Positions 15,033 through 23,534 of a stretch of DNA of 26,834 nucleotides are shown in pieces. The notes beneath the pieces were generated by a model. It had not been told where the DNA came from, searched no databases, and worked only from the letters and a program-made list of their open reading frames with translations. The stretch's first letter is position 1. Each line of letters starts with the position of its first letter. The stretch is from Lentzea aerocolonigenes (GTDB taxonomy: Bacteria > Actinomycetota > Actinomycetes > Mycobacteriales > Pseudonocardiaceae): assembly GCF_000955955.1 (NCBI RefSeq), contig NZ_JYJG01000361.1, positions 1 through 26,834 on the forward strand, in the 5' to 3' direction. The translations under genes were made by a program, and so were the position numbers.

Positions 15033-16319
15033 TCATTGGTAACAGGGCTTCTCGAACTTGAAATCTTTTGCTGTTGGGCCGGTGAAGAAGTCCTCTACCA
15101 GCGTCACTCCGGTCGGCGCGGCGTCGTCCGGGCGGTAGATGAGTGATTGACGGAACAGTGCATCCTGCGCAGAAGCGGAGAAATTGCCTGCACCCGAAGG
15201 AAGCATTCCCTCGTAGTCCACAGAGGTGAGTTGACGCACCGCGGTGAGCAGGCCGGCGCGTGTCAGATCCTTGTTCGCGGCCGCCTTCTCCAGCGCCGCC
15301 TTCAACGGGTACGCCCACACCCAACCGGCCGTGTAACCGTCGTTCGGCGTCACGCCCGGCAGCGCGGCCCGCATCGCGGTGTGGCCGACGGACTCGGTCG
15401 CCCACGCCTTCCACGGCGCCGACTGCATGTACAGCGCCTTGATCGCGGGCGCGGCCGGCGACTTCAGCAGACCGGGGTTCCAGGTCGGCGAGGTGCCGAT
15501 GAACTTGCCCTTGTAGCCACGGGCAGCGGCCTGGCCGACGATCACGGCCGCATCCGTCGGGCCGGTAGTCAGGATCACCAGGTCGGGCTTCTTCGACACC
15601 ACGGCGTCGATCGCGCCGCCCTGGTTGTCCTGCCCGCTCTGGGTGGTCACGTTCTCGAACGACAGCCCGCGCTTCTCCGCGGCGATCTTCGCCCCGGCCG
15701 CCGCGTCGTCGCCGTAGTCACCCGCGAGGTGCACGGCCATCACGGACTTCACGCCCATCTTCTCGACCGCGTAGTCGACGGTGTTCATCGACTCGACGCA
15801 GTAGTTCGTGCCGGACTCCAGGATTACCTCCTCGAAGCCCCACAACGAGGTCCACGACGCCGGCACCGACACCATCTGGGTGTTCTCCAGGTCCTTCAGG
15901 ATCGCCACGGTCGTGGGAGAGCCCAATGTCTGCGTCAGGGCCAGGACCTTGCCCTTGATCTCCTGGTAGACCTGGTTGTGGATCTGCGGGTTGTACTTGT
16001 TGTCCTTCACGTACGTGGTCACGTCGATCTCGTAGCCGCCGATGCCGCCGCGGTCGTTCACGCGCTTCCAGAACGCCTTCTGCGCGTCCGTGATCGGCAC
16101 GGCCAGCGTCTTGAACGGGCCCTCGGTGAGGTCCGAGATCGTGCCCAGGTAGATACAGCCCTTGGCCTTGTCGACGGCCTGCGGGCACGCCTCCTTGGTC
16201 ACGCCGAAGTCGACCTTGATGCCGCCCGCGCCCTCCTGCGGCGCGGCGCCGTCCCCGCCACGGCACGCGGCAAGAACCAAAACTCCCACGAACAAAGCGC
16301 TCAATCGCTTACCAGACAT
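15033..16319 (-). CDS. LivK-type ABC substrate-binding lipoprotein
   Basis: 428 residues with a lipoprotein signal: basic start, hydrophobic ALFVGVLVL and lipobox LAAC with the lipidated Cys at 19. The mature part is a type I periplasmic binding protein of the Leu/Ile/Val-amide family (YLGTISDLTEGPFKTL, FWKRVNDRGGIGGYEIDVTTY, KKPDLVILTTGPTDAAVIVGQAAARGYKGKFIG, NDGYTAGWVWAYPLKAALEKA). It captures the solute outside the membrane for the LivH/LivM channel. Last gene of the operon, 11 nt after livM, with GAGGAG before the ATG. Substrate uncertain: the acyl-CoA synthetase in the operon suggests a carboxylic acid rather than an amino acid. Confidence 0.9.
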   Translation of the reverse strand: MSGKRLSALFVGVLVLAACRGGDGAAPQEGAGGIKVDFGVTKEACPQAVDKAKGCIYLGTISDLTEGPFKTLAVPITDAQKAFWKRVNDRGGIGGYEIDVTTYVKDNKYNPQIHNQVYQEIKGKVLALTQTLGSPTTVAILKDLENTQMVSVPASWTSLWGFEEVILESGTNYCVESMNTVDYAVEKMGVKSVMAVHLAGDYGDDAAAGAKIAAEKRGLSFENVTTQSGQDNQGGAIDAVVSKKPDLVILTTGPTDAAVIVGQAAARGYKGKFIGTSPTWNPGLLKSPAAPAIKALYMQSAPWKAWATESVGHTAMRAALPGVTPNDGYTAGWVWAYPLKAALEKAAANKDLTRAGLLTAVRQLTSVDYEGMLPSGAGNFSASAQDALFRQSLIYRPDDAAPTGVTLVEDFFTGPTAKDFKFEKPCYQ

Positions 16320-16330
16320 GGGGATTCTCC

Positions 16331-17431
16331 TCAGTACGAGAACGGCCAGGTGCGCCAGTAGTTGCGGACGCGCACCCAGATGCCGAACAACCCGCGTGGC
16401 TCGACGATCAGGAACACGATGATGAGCACGCCGTAGAGCACCGCCTCCACCTGGAAGACCGTGACCGCGCCGGTGGCGTCACCACTGATGAACGGCAGCA
16501 CCGCGGGCAGCTCCCTGGTGATGCGTGGCAGCAGCGTGATGAACAGCGCGCCCATGATCGCGCCGGAGATGGTGCCCGCGCCGCCGATGAGCACCATCGC
16601 GATGTACTGCACTGACAACAGGAGACTGAACGAGCCGGGATCGAAGAACCCGTTCATCACGAACAACAACGCACCCGCGACACCCGCGTAGAACGAGGAC
16701 ACCGCGAACGCCAGCACCTTGTACTTCGTCAGGTCCACGCCGATCACCGACGCGGCCAGGTCCCGGTCCCGCACCGCCGCGAACGCCCTGCCCACCCGCG
16801 AGCGCACGAGATTCCGTGCCAGCACCCCGAAAATCACCAGCAGCACGAACATCACCAAGTACAACTGCTGTGCTGCCGTGAACACCGCGTTGTCCTGGTC
16901 CAGCCGCACGCCGAACAACTCGGGCACCGCCGCGGGCCGCCCGACCCCTGGCCCACCGGTCAGCGACGTCCACTCCCGGAACACGTGCTCTCCCAGGAAG
17001 ACCAGTCCCAGCGTCACGATCGCGAGGTAGAGGCCTCGCAACCGCACCGCCACCGGCGCGACCAGCACGCCGAAGAACGCGGCCACCAAACCCGAGGCCA
17101 GCAACCAGATCGGCAGCGACGTGATGCCGAACCCGATCACCCGCCCGGTTTCGGAGCCCGAAAGCGCCGCACCCGTGTACGCACCGATCGCGAGGAAGAA
17201 CGCGTGCCCCAACGACACCTGGCCCGCGTAGCCGGTCACGATGTTCAGCCCGATCGCCCCGATCGCCGCCACGAACCCGGTCGCGAGCAGCTGCAGCAGG
17301 TCGTCGGTGATGGCGAACGGCAGCACCAACGCCAGAATTACGAGTCCGCCAGTCCACGCACGCTTCGGGCGCGTGTTCAGGAACGCCATGTCTTGGGCGT
17401 AAGAGGTGTACAGCTCAGGACGACCCTTCAA
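16331..17431 (-). CDS. livM: LivM-type ABC permease
   Basis: 366 residues, about ten hydrophobic helices. The N-terminal YTSYAQDMAFLNTRPKR matches LivM proteins of this operon type. The family core is GLNIVTGYAGQVSLGHAFFLAIGAYTGAAL, and further on GLYLAIVTLGLVFLGEHVF and VGRAFAAVRDRDLAASVIGVDLTKYKVLAFAVSSFYAGVAGALL with the conserved EAA-like loop. The start is a TTG overlapping the livH stop (TTGA), supported by the conserved N-terminal peptide; the next ATG is at residue 15. It forms the membrane channel with LivH. Confidence 0.93.
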   Translation of the reverse strand: MKGRPELYTSYAQDMAFLNTRPKRAWTGGLVILALVLPFAITDDLLQLLATGFVAAIGAIGLNIVTGYAGQVSLGHAFFLAIGAYTGAALSGSETGRVIGFGITSLPIWLLASGLVAAFFGVLVAPVAVRLRGLYLAIVTLGLVFLGEHVFREWTSLTGGPGVGRPAAVPELFGVRLDQDNAVFTAAQQLYLVMFVLLVIFGVLARNLVRSRVGRAFAAVRDRDLAASVIGVDLTKYKVLAFAVSSFYAGVAGALLFVMNGFFDPGSFSLLLSVQYIAMVLIGGAGTISGAIMGALFITLLPRITRELPAVLPFISGDATGAVTVFQVEAVLYGVLIIVFLIVEPRGLFGIWVRVRNYWRTWPFSY

Positions 17432-18315
17432 AGCCGCTCCACCTCCCTCTTGCCGAACAAGCCATACGGTCTGACCAGCAACACCAGCAGCATCAACGCA
17501 TACGGCGCGACCAGCCCGAAGTTCGGTCCGAGCCAGGGCGCGAAATCACCTTGGTAGGTCCCGAAAAGCGACTCGACGACACCGACCGCGAGCCCGCCGA
17601 CCACTGCGCCGCCCAACGACTCCAGGCCGCCCAGGATGATCGCGGGCAACGCCTTCAGCGCCACGATCCACAGTTGCTGATCCACGCCCGCGCCGGTCGC
17701 CACGAACACGCCGGCCAACGCGGCGAGCCCGCCCGCCAAGGCCCAGGACAGCGCGAACACCGACCCGACCGAAATCCCCTGGGCCAGCGCGACTTCCTGG
17801 TCGTACGCGACAGCACGCATGGCGAGGCCGATGCGCGAGTACCGGAAGAACAGGAACAGCGCAGCCGTCACGACAGCGGTCGTCCCGATCATGACCAGGT
17901 ACCGCTGCTGGACTTCCGCTCCCAGGAACGAAACCGTCGTCAGGCCCCACGGATCGCCGACCTGCCGCACCTCCAGGCCGATGAACGCGTTCGTCACGAC
18001 CCGGACCACGACGTCCACGCCGATCGTGATGATCGCGACCACGAACACCGGTTTACCGACCATCGGCCGAAGAACCGTGCGCTCGACGCCCAACGCCAGC
18101 ACCGCGATCACCAACGCGGCAACGATGACCGCGCCGAAGAACGACACCTGCGGGGCCAGGTACGAGACCAGCACCGCGCCCGCCAGCATGAACGCCGGCT
18201 GCGCGAAACTGATCACCTGCGTCGACTTGTAGATGATCACGAAGCCCAGAGCGAGCAGCGAGTAGATGGATCCGGTGCCGAGGCCCCGGACCAACGACTG
18301 GAGAAACTCATCCAT
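17428..18315 (-). CDS. livH: LivH-type ABC permease
   Basis: 295 residues, eight or so membrane helices. The N-terminus FLQSLVRGLGTGSIYSLLALGFVIIYKSTQVISFAQPAFMLAGA is diagnostic of LivH. Downstream, SRIGLAMRAVAYDQEVALAQGISVGSVFALSWALAGGLAALAGVF is the loop that contacts the ATPase, and AIILGGLESLGGAVVGGLAVGVVE is the conserved end. The ATG lies eight bases inside the end of the upstream ligase gene. Pairs with LivM to form the inner-membrane channel. Confidence 0.94.
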   Translation of the reverse strand: MDEFLQSLVRGLGTGSIYSLLALGFVIIYKSTQVISFAQPAFMLAGAVLVSYLAPQVSFFGAVIVAALVIAVLALGVERTVLRPMVGKPVFVVAIITIGVDVVVRVVTNAFIGLEVRQVGDPWGLTTVSFLGAEVQQRYLVMIGTTAVVTAALFLFFRYSRIGLAMRAVAYDQEVALAQGISVGSVFALSWALAGGLAALAGVFVATGAGVDQQLWIVALKALPAIILGGLESLGGAVVGGLAVGVVESLFGTYQGDFAPWLGPNFGLVAPYALMLLVLLVRPYGLFGKREVERL

Positions 18316-20128
18316 ACATGCTCTCCACGAGGTCGTCGAACATCTTGCCCAGCGCGGATCTCTTCACCTTCTGCGTCGCGGTCAGCTCGCCGTCCTCGTG
18401 GTCGAGCTCCTTGGGGAACATCCGGAACTTCTTGATCTGCTCGACGGAGGCGAACTTCGCGTTCACCTCGGTCACGATCGTCTGCACCAGCTCCAGGACC
18501 TCGGGCTTCTCCGACAGGTCCCGGTAGGTGGTGTAGGGCAGCTTTCGTTGCTGCGCCCAGTGCCCGACCGTCTCGTACTCGATGCCGATCAACGCCACCA
18601 GGTACGCCCGCTGGTCGCCGATCACCACAGCTTCCTTGATGTACGGGGAGGTCTTCAGCGCGTTCTCCAGCTCGGACGGCGCGATGTTCTTGCCGCCCGC
18701 GGTGATGATGATGTCCTTCATCCGGTCGGTGATCTTCACGTGCGTGCCGTCGACCCACTCGCCGACATCACCGGTGTGCAGCCAGCCGTCAGTCACGACA
18801 CGCGAAGTGGCCTCGGGATCACGCCAGTAGCCCGCGAAAGTCCCACCATGACGAGTGAGGATCTCGCCGGTCTCCTCGTCGATCCGCAGCTCGATCCCCG
18901 GCTGCGGCTCGCCGACCGTACCGACCTTGACCCGGCCAGGCCGGTTTCCCGTTGCCACGGCGGTGTTCTCGGTCATGCCGTAGACCTCGTGCATCGGCAC
19001 TCCGATGCCCATGAAGAACTTCAGCACGTCCGGCGCGATCGGCGCGGCACCGGACGAGGCGTACCGCACATACCGCATGCCGATCCGGGCCTTCAGCGCG
19101 CGGAAGCAGAACAGCCAGCCCAGCGCATAGGTCACACGACTCGACCCCGTGTGCTCACCGCCGGTCCGAACCAGCGTTGTGCCGATGCTTTCCGCTCGGC
19201 GCAACCAGAACCGCGTGACGGAACGCTTCAGCCAGGACGCTGAGGACACCCCGATCGTGACGCCCGCCAGCACCTTCTCCCAGATCCGCGGCACCCCGAA
19301 CAGGATCGTCGGCTGCACCTCGCGCAGGTTCGCCTGCACGGTCTCGATCGACTCGGCGAAGTGCACCTGCACCCCGGAGGCCGCGCTGAACCACGTCGTG
19401 AAGATGCGTTCGGCGACATGGCACAACGGCAGGTACGACAGCGTGACATCGGTGGAGGACGGCGGTGGCGAAGTGAAACCGCCGCCCTCCACCAGCACGT
19501 GGACGGCGAACTCGACGTTCGCCACGGTGAGCATCGCGCCCTTGGGCGGCCCGGTGGTGCCGGACGTGTAGATCAACGTCATCACGTCGTCGGGCGACGT
19601 CCGGGCCATCCGGGCGGCCAGCTCGTCGCCGTGCGAGTCCCGGTACCGCGCGCCCATCGCGAGGAAGTCGTCCCACCACAACAGCTTCGGGTTGTCGTAG
19701 CGCCCCTTGATGCCGCGCGGTTCCAGGTAGACGATCCACTCGAGATCCGGTGTGTCCTCCAGCACCAGCAACGCCTTGTCGACCTGTTCCTGGTCCTCCG
19801 CGATCAGGATCCGCGCGCCCGAATGCGACAGCAGATAGGCGACTTCGGACGCCGGGTTCGTCGGGTACAGCCCCACCGTGATGCCTCGCGCCGCGACGAC
19901 ACCCAGATCGGCGTAGAGCCACTCCCGGCGGTTCTCGGAGTGGATGGCCACCCGATCGCCCGGCTGCAAACCCAGCGACAGCAAGGCGTCGCCGACCAGT
20001 TCGACGTTCGCCCAGTACTGCGCCCAGGAGACTTCCTGCCAGATGCCGAAGTCCTTGGCCCGCATCGCGATCTGGTCCGGCGTGTTGGCCGCCCTGTTCT
20101 TCACGCGGGTCACCACGGTCGTGGTCAT
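18308..20128 (-). CDS. AMP-forming acyl-CoA synthetase within the transporter operon
   Basis: 606 residues from the ATG at 20128, which overlaps the livG stop (ATGA). A longer frame upstream is spurious because it runs across livG. ANL superfamily motifs are all present: P-loop YTSGTTGPPKG (187-197), YGMTE (383-387), TGDVGEWVDG, and DRMKDIIITAGGKNIAPSELEN. The length and the C-terminal ALGKMFDDLVESMYG resemble FadD15-like long-chain ligases. It would trap an imported fatty or aromatic acid as its CoA ester in the cytoplasm. Its placement between livG and livH, with overlaps at both ends, implies tight co-translation with the transporter. Confidence 0.93.
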   Translation of the reverse strand: MTTTVVTRVKNRAANTPDQIAMRAKDFGIWQEVSWAQYWANVELVGDALLSLGLQPGDRVAIHSENRREWLYADLGVVAARGITVGLYPTNPASEVAYLLSHSGARILIAEDQEQVDKALLVLEDTPDLEWIVYLEPRGIKGRYDNPKLLWWDDFLAMGARYRDSHGDELAARMARTSPDDVMTLIYTSGTTGPPKGAMLTVANVEFAVHVLVEGGGFTSPPPSSTDVTLSYLPLCHVAERIFTTWFSAASGVQVHFAESIETVQANLREVQPTILFGVPRIWEKVLAGVTIGVSSASWLKRSVTRFWLRRAESIGTTLVRTGGEHTGSSRVTYALGWLFCFRALKARIGMRYVRYASSGAAPIAPDVLKFFMGIGVPMHEVYGMTENTAVATGNRPGRVKVGTVGEPQPGIELRIDEETGEILTRHGGTFAGYWRDPEATSRVVTDGWLHTGDVGEWVDGTHVKITDRMKDIIITAGGKNIAPSELENALKTSPYIKEAVVIGDQRAYLVALIGIEYETVGHWAQQRKLPYTTYRDLSEKPEVLELVQTIVTEVNAKFASVEQIKKFRMFPKELDHEDGELTATQKVKRSALGKMFDDLVESMYG

Positions 20129-20904
20129 GACGCCACACTCCGGTGCTGCTCGCCCAGGTAGGCCCTGATCACGTCCGGATCGGCCTGCACCTCGGCCGGC
20201 GTGCCGGTGCGGATCGGACGGCCGAAGTCCATCACCATCACGCGGTCGGCGAGGTCCATCACGAGGCCCATGTCGTGCTCCACCATGATCATGGGAATCC
20301 CGAGCTCCTCGCGTACGTCGAGGATGTACCGGGCCATGTCCTCGGTCTCCTCGACGTTCATGCCCGCGACCGGCTCGTCGAGCAGCAACAACCGGGGCTC
20401 CATCGCGAGCGCACGGCCCAGTTCGACGCGCTTCTGCACGCCGTAGGGCAGCAGTCCGACCGGGAACCTGCGCCACTGCTCCAGCTCCAGGAAGTCGATG
20501 ACGTCCTCGACCGCGGACCTGTTCTTCAGCTCCTCGTCGCGCGCCCTGCCGAGCAACAGAAAGGCGCTCAAAGCGCCGTACTTCATGTGGTTGTGGCGGC
20601 CGAGCATCAGGTTGTCGACGACCGTGAGGTGCGAGAACAGCTCGATGTTCTGGAACGTGCGCGACATCCCGCGAGACGCGATCCGGTGGGGCCGCAGACC
20701 CAGCAGGTTCTCGCCGTTGAACTCGACAGACCCCTGTTGTGGCCGGTAGACGCCGCTCAGCACGTTGAAGATGGACGTCTTGCCGGCCCCGTTCGGGCCG
20801 ATGATCGCGAAGAGCTCGCTCTCCCCGACCTCGAACGACACCCCGTCGACGGCCACCACGCCGTCGAACGCCAGGCGGATCCCGTCGACGCTCAGGACAG
20901 CCAT
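20125..20904 (-). CDS. livG: LivG-type ABC ATPase
   Basis: 259 residues. Walker A GPNGAGKT, Q-loop SRTFQNIELFSHLTVVDNLMLG, ABC signature in the LivG form LPYGVQKRVELGRAL, Walker B LLLLDEPVAGMN and H-loop VEHDM are in order. The insertion of about 20 residues between Q-loop and signature (HNHMKYGALSAFLLLGRARDEE) is normal for LivG. It energises uptake together with LivF. The ATG start is internal to a 13-nt overlap with the livF end. Confidence 0.95.
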   Translation of the reverse strand: MAVLSVDGIRLAFDGVVAVDGVSFEVGESELFAIIGPNGAGKTSIFNVLSGVYRPQQGSVEFNGENLLGLRPHRIASRGMSRTFQNIELFSHLTVVDNLMLGRHNHMKYGALSAFLLLGRARDEELKNRSAVEDVIDFLELEQWRRFPVGLLPYGVQKRVELGRALAMEPRLLLLDEPVAGMNVEETEDMARYILDVREELGIPMIMVEHDMGLVMDLADRVMVMDFGRPIRTGTPAEVQADPDVIRAYLGEQHRSVAS

Positions 20905-21665
20905 CGCTTCCTCCGCTTGTAGTGCTTGACCGCGCGGAACGAGGAGGTGCCGAGGCCGAGGTAGAACTCGCGGATGTCGTCGTCGGCCAGCAGCGCGGCA
21001 GCGGGCTTGTCCATCACGACCTTGCCGGTCTCCAGGACGTAGCCGTGGTCGGCGATGGAGAGCGCCATGCTGGCGTTCTGCTCGACCAGCAGGACGGTGG
21101 TGCCCTGTTCGTTGATCTTCACGACGAGGTCGCGGATCTGCTGGACGAGTAGCGGCGCGAGGCCGAGGCTGGGTTCGTCGAGCAGCAGGTATTCGGGTTC
21201 CGACATCAACGCCCGGCCGATCGACAGCATCTGCTGCTCTCCGCCGGACAAATAGCCCGCGCTCTGTCTTCGCCGCTCCTGCAACCGCGGAAACAGCTCG
21301 TAGCAGCGGTCGAGGTTCTGCTTGAGGCGCTTCGGCCGTGCGTGCCCGCCGACCTTGAGGTTCTCCTCGACGGTCAGCTCGGCGAGGATTCGGCGGCCTT
21401 CGAGGGCCTGCTTGATGCCTCGATCCGCGATTCGAGCTGGTGAGAGCTTGTGAATCGGTTCACCGTCGAGCGTGATCGAGCCTTTGGTGACCTTGCCGTC
21501 GTGCACGTCGAGCAGGCCGCTGAAGGCCCTCATCAACGTCGTCTTCCCAGCCCCGTTGGCTCCGAGCAGGGCGACTACCTGGCCTTTGGGCACCCTGAGG
21601 CTCACGCCGCGGAGCACCAGCATCACGTCGTCGTAGACAACCTCGAGGTTGCTCGCCTCCAGCAC
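20892..21665 (-). CDS. livF: LivF-type ABC ATPase
   Basis: 257 residues: Walker A GANGAGKT, the LivF-typical SPARIADRGIKQALEGRRILAELTVEENL, signature LSGGEQQMLSIGRAL, Walker B LLLDEPSLGLAP and H-loop LVEQNASMAL. The C-terminal extension (SSFRAVKHYKRRKRWLS) is basic and longer than usual. The GTG start has AGGAGG five bases upstream. First gene of the operon; its promoter must lie in 21666-21866. A weak CATACT -10-like hexamer is visible there but no confident -35. Confidence 0.94.
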   Translation of the reverse strand: MLEASNLEVVYDDVMLVLRGVSLRVPKGQVVALLGANGAGKTTLMRAFSGLLDVHDGKVTKGSITLDGEPIHKLSPARIADRGIKQALEGRRILAELTVEENLKVGGHARPKRLKQNLDRCYELFPRLQERRRQSAGYLSGGEQQMLSIGRALMSEPEYLLLDEPSLGLAPLLVQQIRDLVVKINEQGTTVLLVEQNASMALSIADHGYVLETGKVVMDKPAAALLADDDIREFYLGLGTSSFRAVKHYKRRKRWLS

Positions 21666-21804
21666 CGGCGCCTCCTAGGCGTGGATTGCCGATCAGTATG
21701 ACGTGGATCACAGCCGTTTATGACCACTGTGGGCGATTTCGTGATGCGCAGATCGCGATTGGTCCAGCACTCTCCGTGTCCGTCCAGAGTGGACCGAACA
21801 CGAT

Positions 21805-21829
21805 GTGTAACAGCGCGTCGCATGGGTAC
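21805..21829 (+). promoter_or_regulatory. SigB/SigF-type promoter GTGT-N15-GGGTAC
   Basis: GTGT at 21805-21808, then 15 bases, then GGGTAC at 21824-21829. This matches the GNNT-N14-16-GGGT(A)(C/T) consensus reported for actinobacterial SigB/SigF-family sigma factors. It sits 37 nt before the SRPBCC GTG start. The sigma gene that follows is of that same family, which suggests autoregulation. Confidence 0.65.
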
Positions 21830-21866
21830 TCACCTAATGCAAGCAACTTCATGAGGAGGAGGTTTC

Positions 21867-22331
21867 GTGACCACCATTGAGAAGTCGGTGGATGTCCACG
21901 TGCCCGTGAGCACGGCTTACAACCAGTGGACCCAGTTCGAATCCTTCCCGGCGTTCATGGACGGCGTCGAGAAGATCGACCAGGTCACGCCGACCAGGAC
22001 CCACTGGACCACGAAGATCGGCGGTGTCGTGCGCGAGTTCGACGCCGAGATCACCGAGCAGCACGCCGACGAGCGGGTCGCGTGGACCACGGTCGACGGG
22101 CCGCCGCAGGGTGGCGTGGTGACGTTCCACCGTCTCGACAACGACACGACTCGGGTTCACCTCCAGATGGAGTACGACCCCGAGACCTTCACCGAGAAGG
22201 CCGGAGCCGCGCTCGGCGTGGTCGGCCACCGGGTCGAGGGCGACCTGAAGCGGTTCAAGGAGTTCATCGAGAACCGGGGTGTCGAGACCGGCGCCTGGCG
22301 AGGCGACGTCACGCCGCCGCCTCAGGTCTGA
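21867..22331 (+). CDS. SRPBCC (START-fold) family protein
   Basis: 154 residues: MTTIEKSVDVHVPVSTAYNQWTQFESFPAFMDGVEKIDQ is the standard beginning of the cyclase/dehydrase branch of the SRPBCC superfamily. THWTTKIGG, REFDAEITEQHADERVAWTTVDG and a C-terminal long helix (GVVGHRVEGDLKRFKEFIENRG) follow. These proteins form a hydrophobic ligand-binding cup; the ligand is unknown. The GTG start follows an unusually strong AGGAGGAGG. The sigma-factor gene begins 12 nt downstream in the same frame, so the two are an operon expressed from the promoter at 21805. Confidence 0.92.
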   Translation: MTTIEKSVDVHVPVSTAYNQWTQFESFPAFMDGVEKIDQVTPTRTHWTTKIGGVVREFDAEITEQHADERVAWTTVDGPPQGGVVTFHRLDNDTTRVHLQMEYDPETFTEKAGAALGVVGHRVEGDLKRFKEFIENRGVETGAWRGDVTPPPQV

Positions 22332-22343
22332 TCGCGGTGCACG

Positions 22344-23063
22344 TTGACGCCAGATCAGCAGGCGGCGTTTGAGGAACTCGCCCGCACCGGCCGTGACTCG
22401 CCGCGTTACTACACGCTGCGGGACCGGCTGGTGCGCGAGTACCTCCCGCTCGCCCGGCACATCGCCCGCCGCTTCAGCGAACGCGGCGAGCCCATGGAAG
22501 ACCTCGCGCAGGTCGCGGCGGTCGGGCTGATCAACGCCATCGACCGGTACGACGTGGGCCGGCAGACGGACTTCCTGTCCTACGCCGTGCCCACGATCAC
22601 CGGCGAGGTGCGCCGCCACTTCCGCGACCAGTGCTGGGCGGTGCGGGTGCCGCGCAGGTTGAAAGAGCTGTGCGACTCCATCGACGGCGCGACCGCCGAG
22701 TTGTCGCACAAGACCGGGCGATCTCCTACTCCCTCCGAGATCGCCCGGCACCTGGGGGTCCCGCTGTCGGACGTCTACGAGGGTCTGCGCGTGGAGAAGA
22801 ACGTCGCCTTCGCGCCACTGGACTCGCTGGAGTCCTCGACCGTCGACGACCCCGCTCTGGAAGGCGTCGAGATTCACGAGGCCCTGCAGCCGATGCTGCG
22901 GGGCCTCCCTCGGCGTGAGCGGACAATCGTGGTGTTGCGGTTCTTCGGCCGGTTGACCCAGACGGAGATCGCGCGCCGCGTCGGGATCTCCCAGATGCAC
23001 GTCTCGCGCCTGCTCACGAAGTCCCTGGAGCAGCTGCGCCACGATCTCCTGGCAGAGGACTGA
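22344..23063 (+). CDS. SigB/SigF/SigG-family RNA polymerase sigma factor
   Basis: 239 residues. Region 2 is LVREYLPLARHIARRFSERGEPMEDLAQVAAVGLINAIDRYD with FLSYAVPTITGEVRRHFRD. Region 3 follows (VRVPRRLKELCDSIDGATAELSHKTGRSPTPSEIARHLGVP). Region 4 has the helix-turn-helix LTQTEIARRVGISQMHVSRLLTKSLEQL. This is the group 3 stress/sporulation type found in actinomycetes, normally controlled by anti-sigma and STAS partners. The start is a TTG: it is the first start codon after the in-frame SRPBCC stop. No anti-sigma kinase is adjacent; a STAS antagonist is encoded at 26363. Confidence 0.93.
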   Translation: MTPDQQAAFEELARTGRDSPRYYTLRDRLVREYLPLARHIARRFSERGEPMEDLAQVAAVGLINAIDRYDVGRQTDFLSYAVPTITGEVRRHFRDQCWAVRVPRRLKELCDSIDGATAELSHKTGRSPTPSEIARHLGVPLSDVYEGLRVEKNVAFAPLDSLESSTVDDPALEGVEIHEALQPMLRGLPRRERTIVVLRFFGRLTQTEIARRVGISQMHVSRLLTKSLEQLRHDLLAED

Positions 23064-23108
23064 ATCAATGAGCGAGCGCGAATGTCCGGTTTTCGCGATA
23101 CTGGCCGC

Positions 23109-23534
23109 ATGAACCGGTTGCGGTGGCCCCAGAAGCTGGCGATCAGCACTGGCGCCCTGCTCGTGCTCTGGGGAGTGGCCGGGTTCTTCGTGACCGGCCT
23201 CTCGTCCTTCGCCGGCGAGTCCGACACGTCGATCCTGCTGCTGCGGGTGAACCCGCTCCAGAACACGCTGCACCTCGTGTTCGGCGCCGCGCTGCTGCTG
23301 GCCGCGCCGAGGCTGAAGGCGTTGAGCGGCGTCGGGCTGCTGACCGCGGTGCTGTTCCTGGCGATCTTCGGACTGGGCCTGGCCCGCTACGACGACCAGG
23401 TCGTCAACTTCCTGAACGTCAACCCCGGCAGCAACGCGCTGCACCTGTTCGCCGGGTTCGCGTCGCTGGCGGCCGCCCAGGGTGCCGCGTGGTGCCGGCA
23501 GTGCGACCGGGCAGCCGCGCTCAAGGCCGCTTGA
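23109..23534 (+). CDS. DUF4383-like four-helix membrane protein
   Basis: 141 residues from the ATG at 23109 (an in-frame ATG at 23082 gives 150). Four hydrophobic segments: KLAISTGALLVLWGVAGFFVTG, a NTLHLVFGAALLLAA helix, VGLLTAVLFLAIFGLGLA, and NALHLFAGFASLAAAQ. The paired motifs NPLQNTLHL and NPGSNALHL are the DUF4383 hallmark. GATACT seven bases before 23109 could be a -10 element for a leaderless message, which favours the later start; neither start has a good ribosome binding site. Function unknown. Its end overlaps the topoisomerase gene by 14 nt tail to tail. Confidence 0.82.
   Translation: MNRLRWPQKLAISTGALLVLWGVAGFFVTGLSSFAGESDTSILLLRVNPLQNTLHLVFGAALLLAAPRLKALSGVGLLTAVLFLAIFGLGLARYDDQVVNFLNVNPGSNALHLFAGFASLAAAQGAAWCRQCDRAAALKAA

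Noticed and set aside
21849..23444. A 531-codon leftward frame
   Set aside because: Antisense to SRPBCC, sigma factor and DUF4383 genes, each with clear family motifs.
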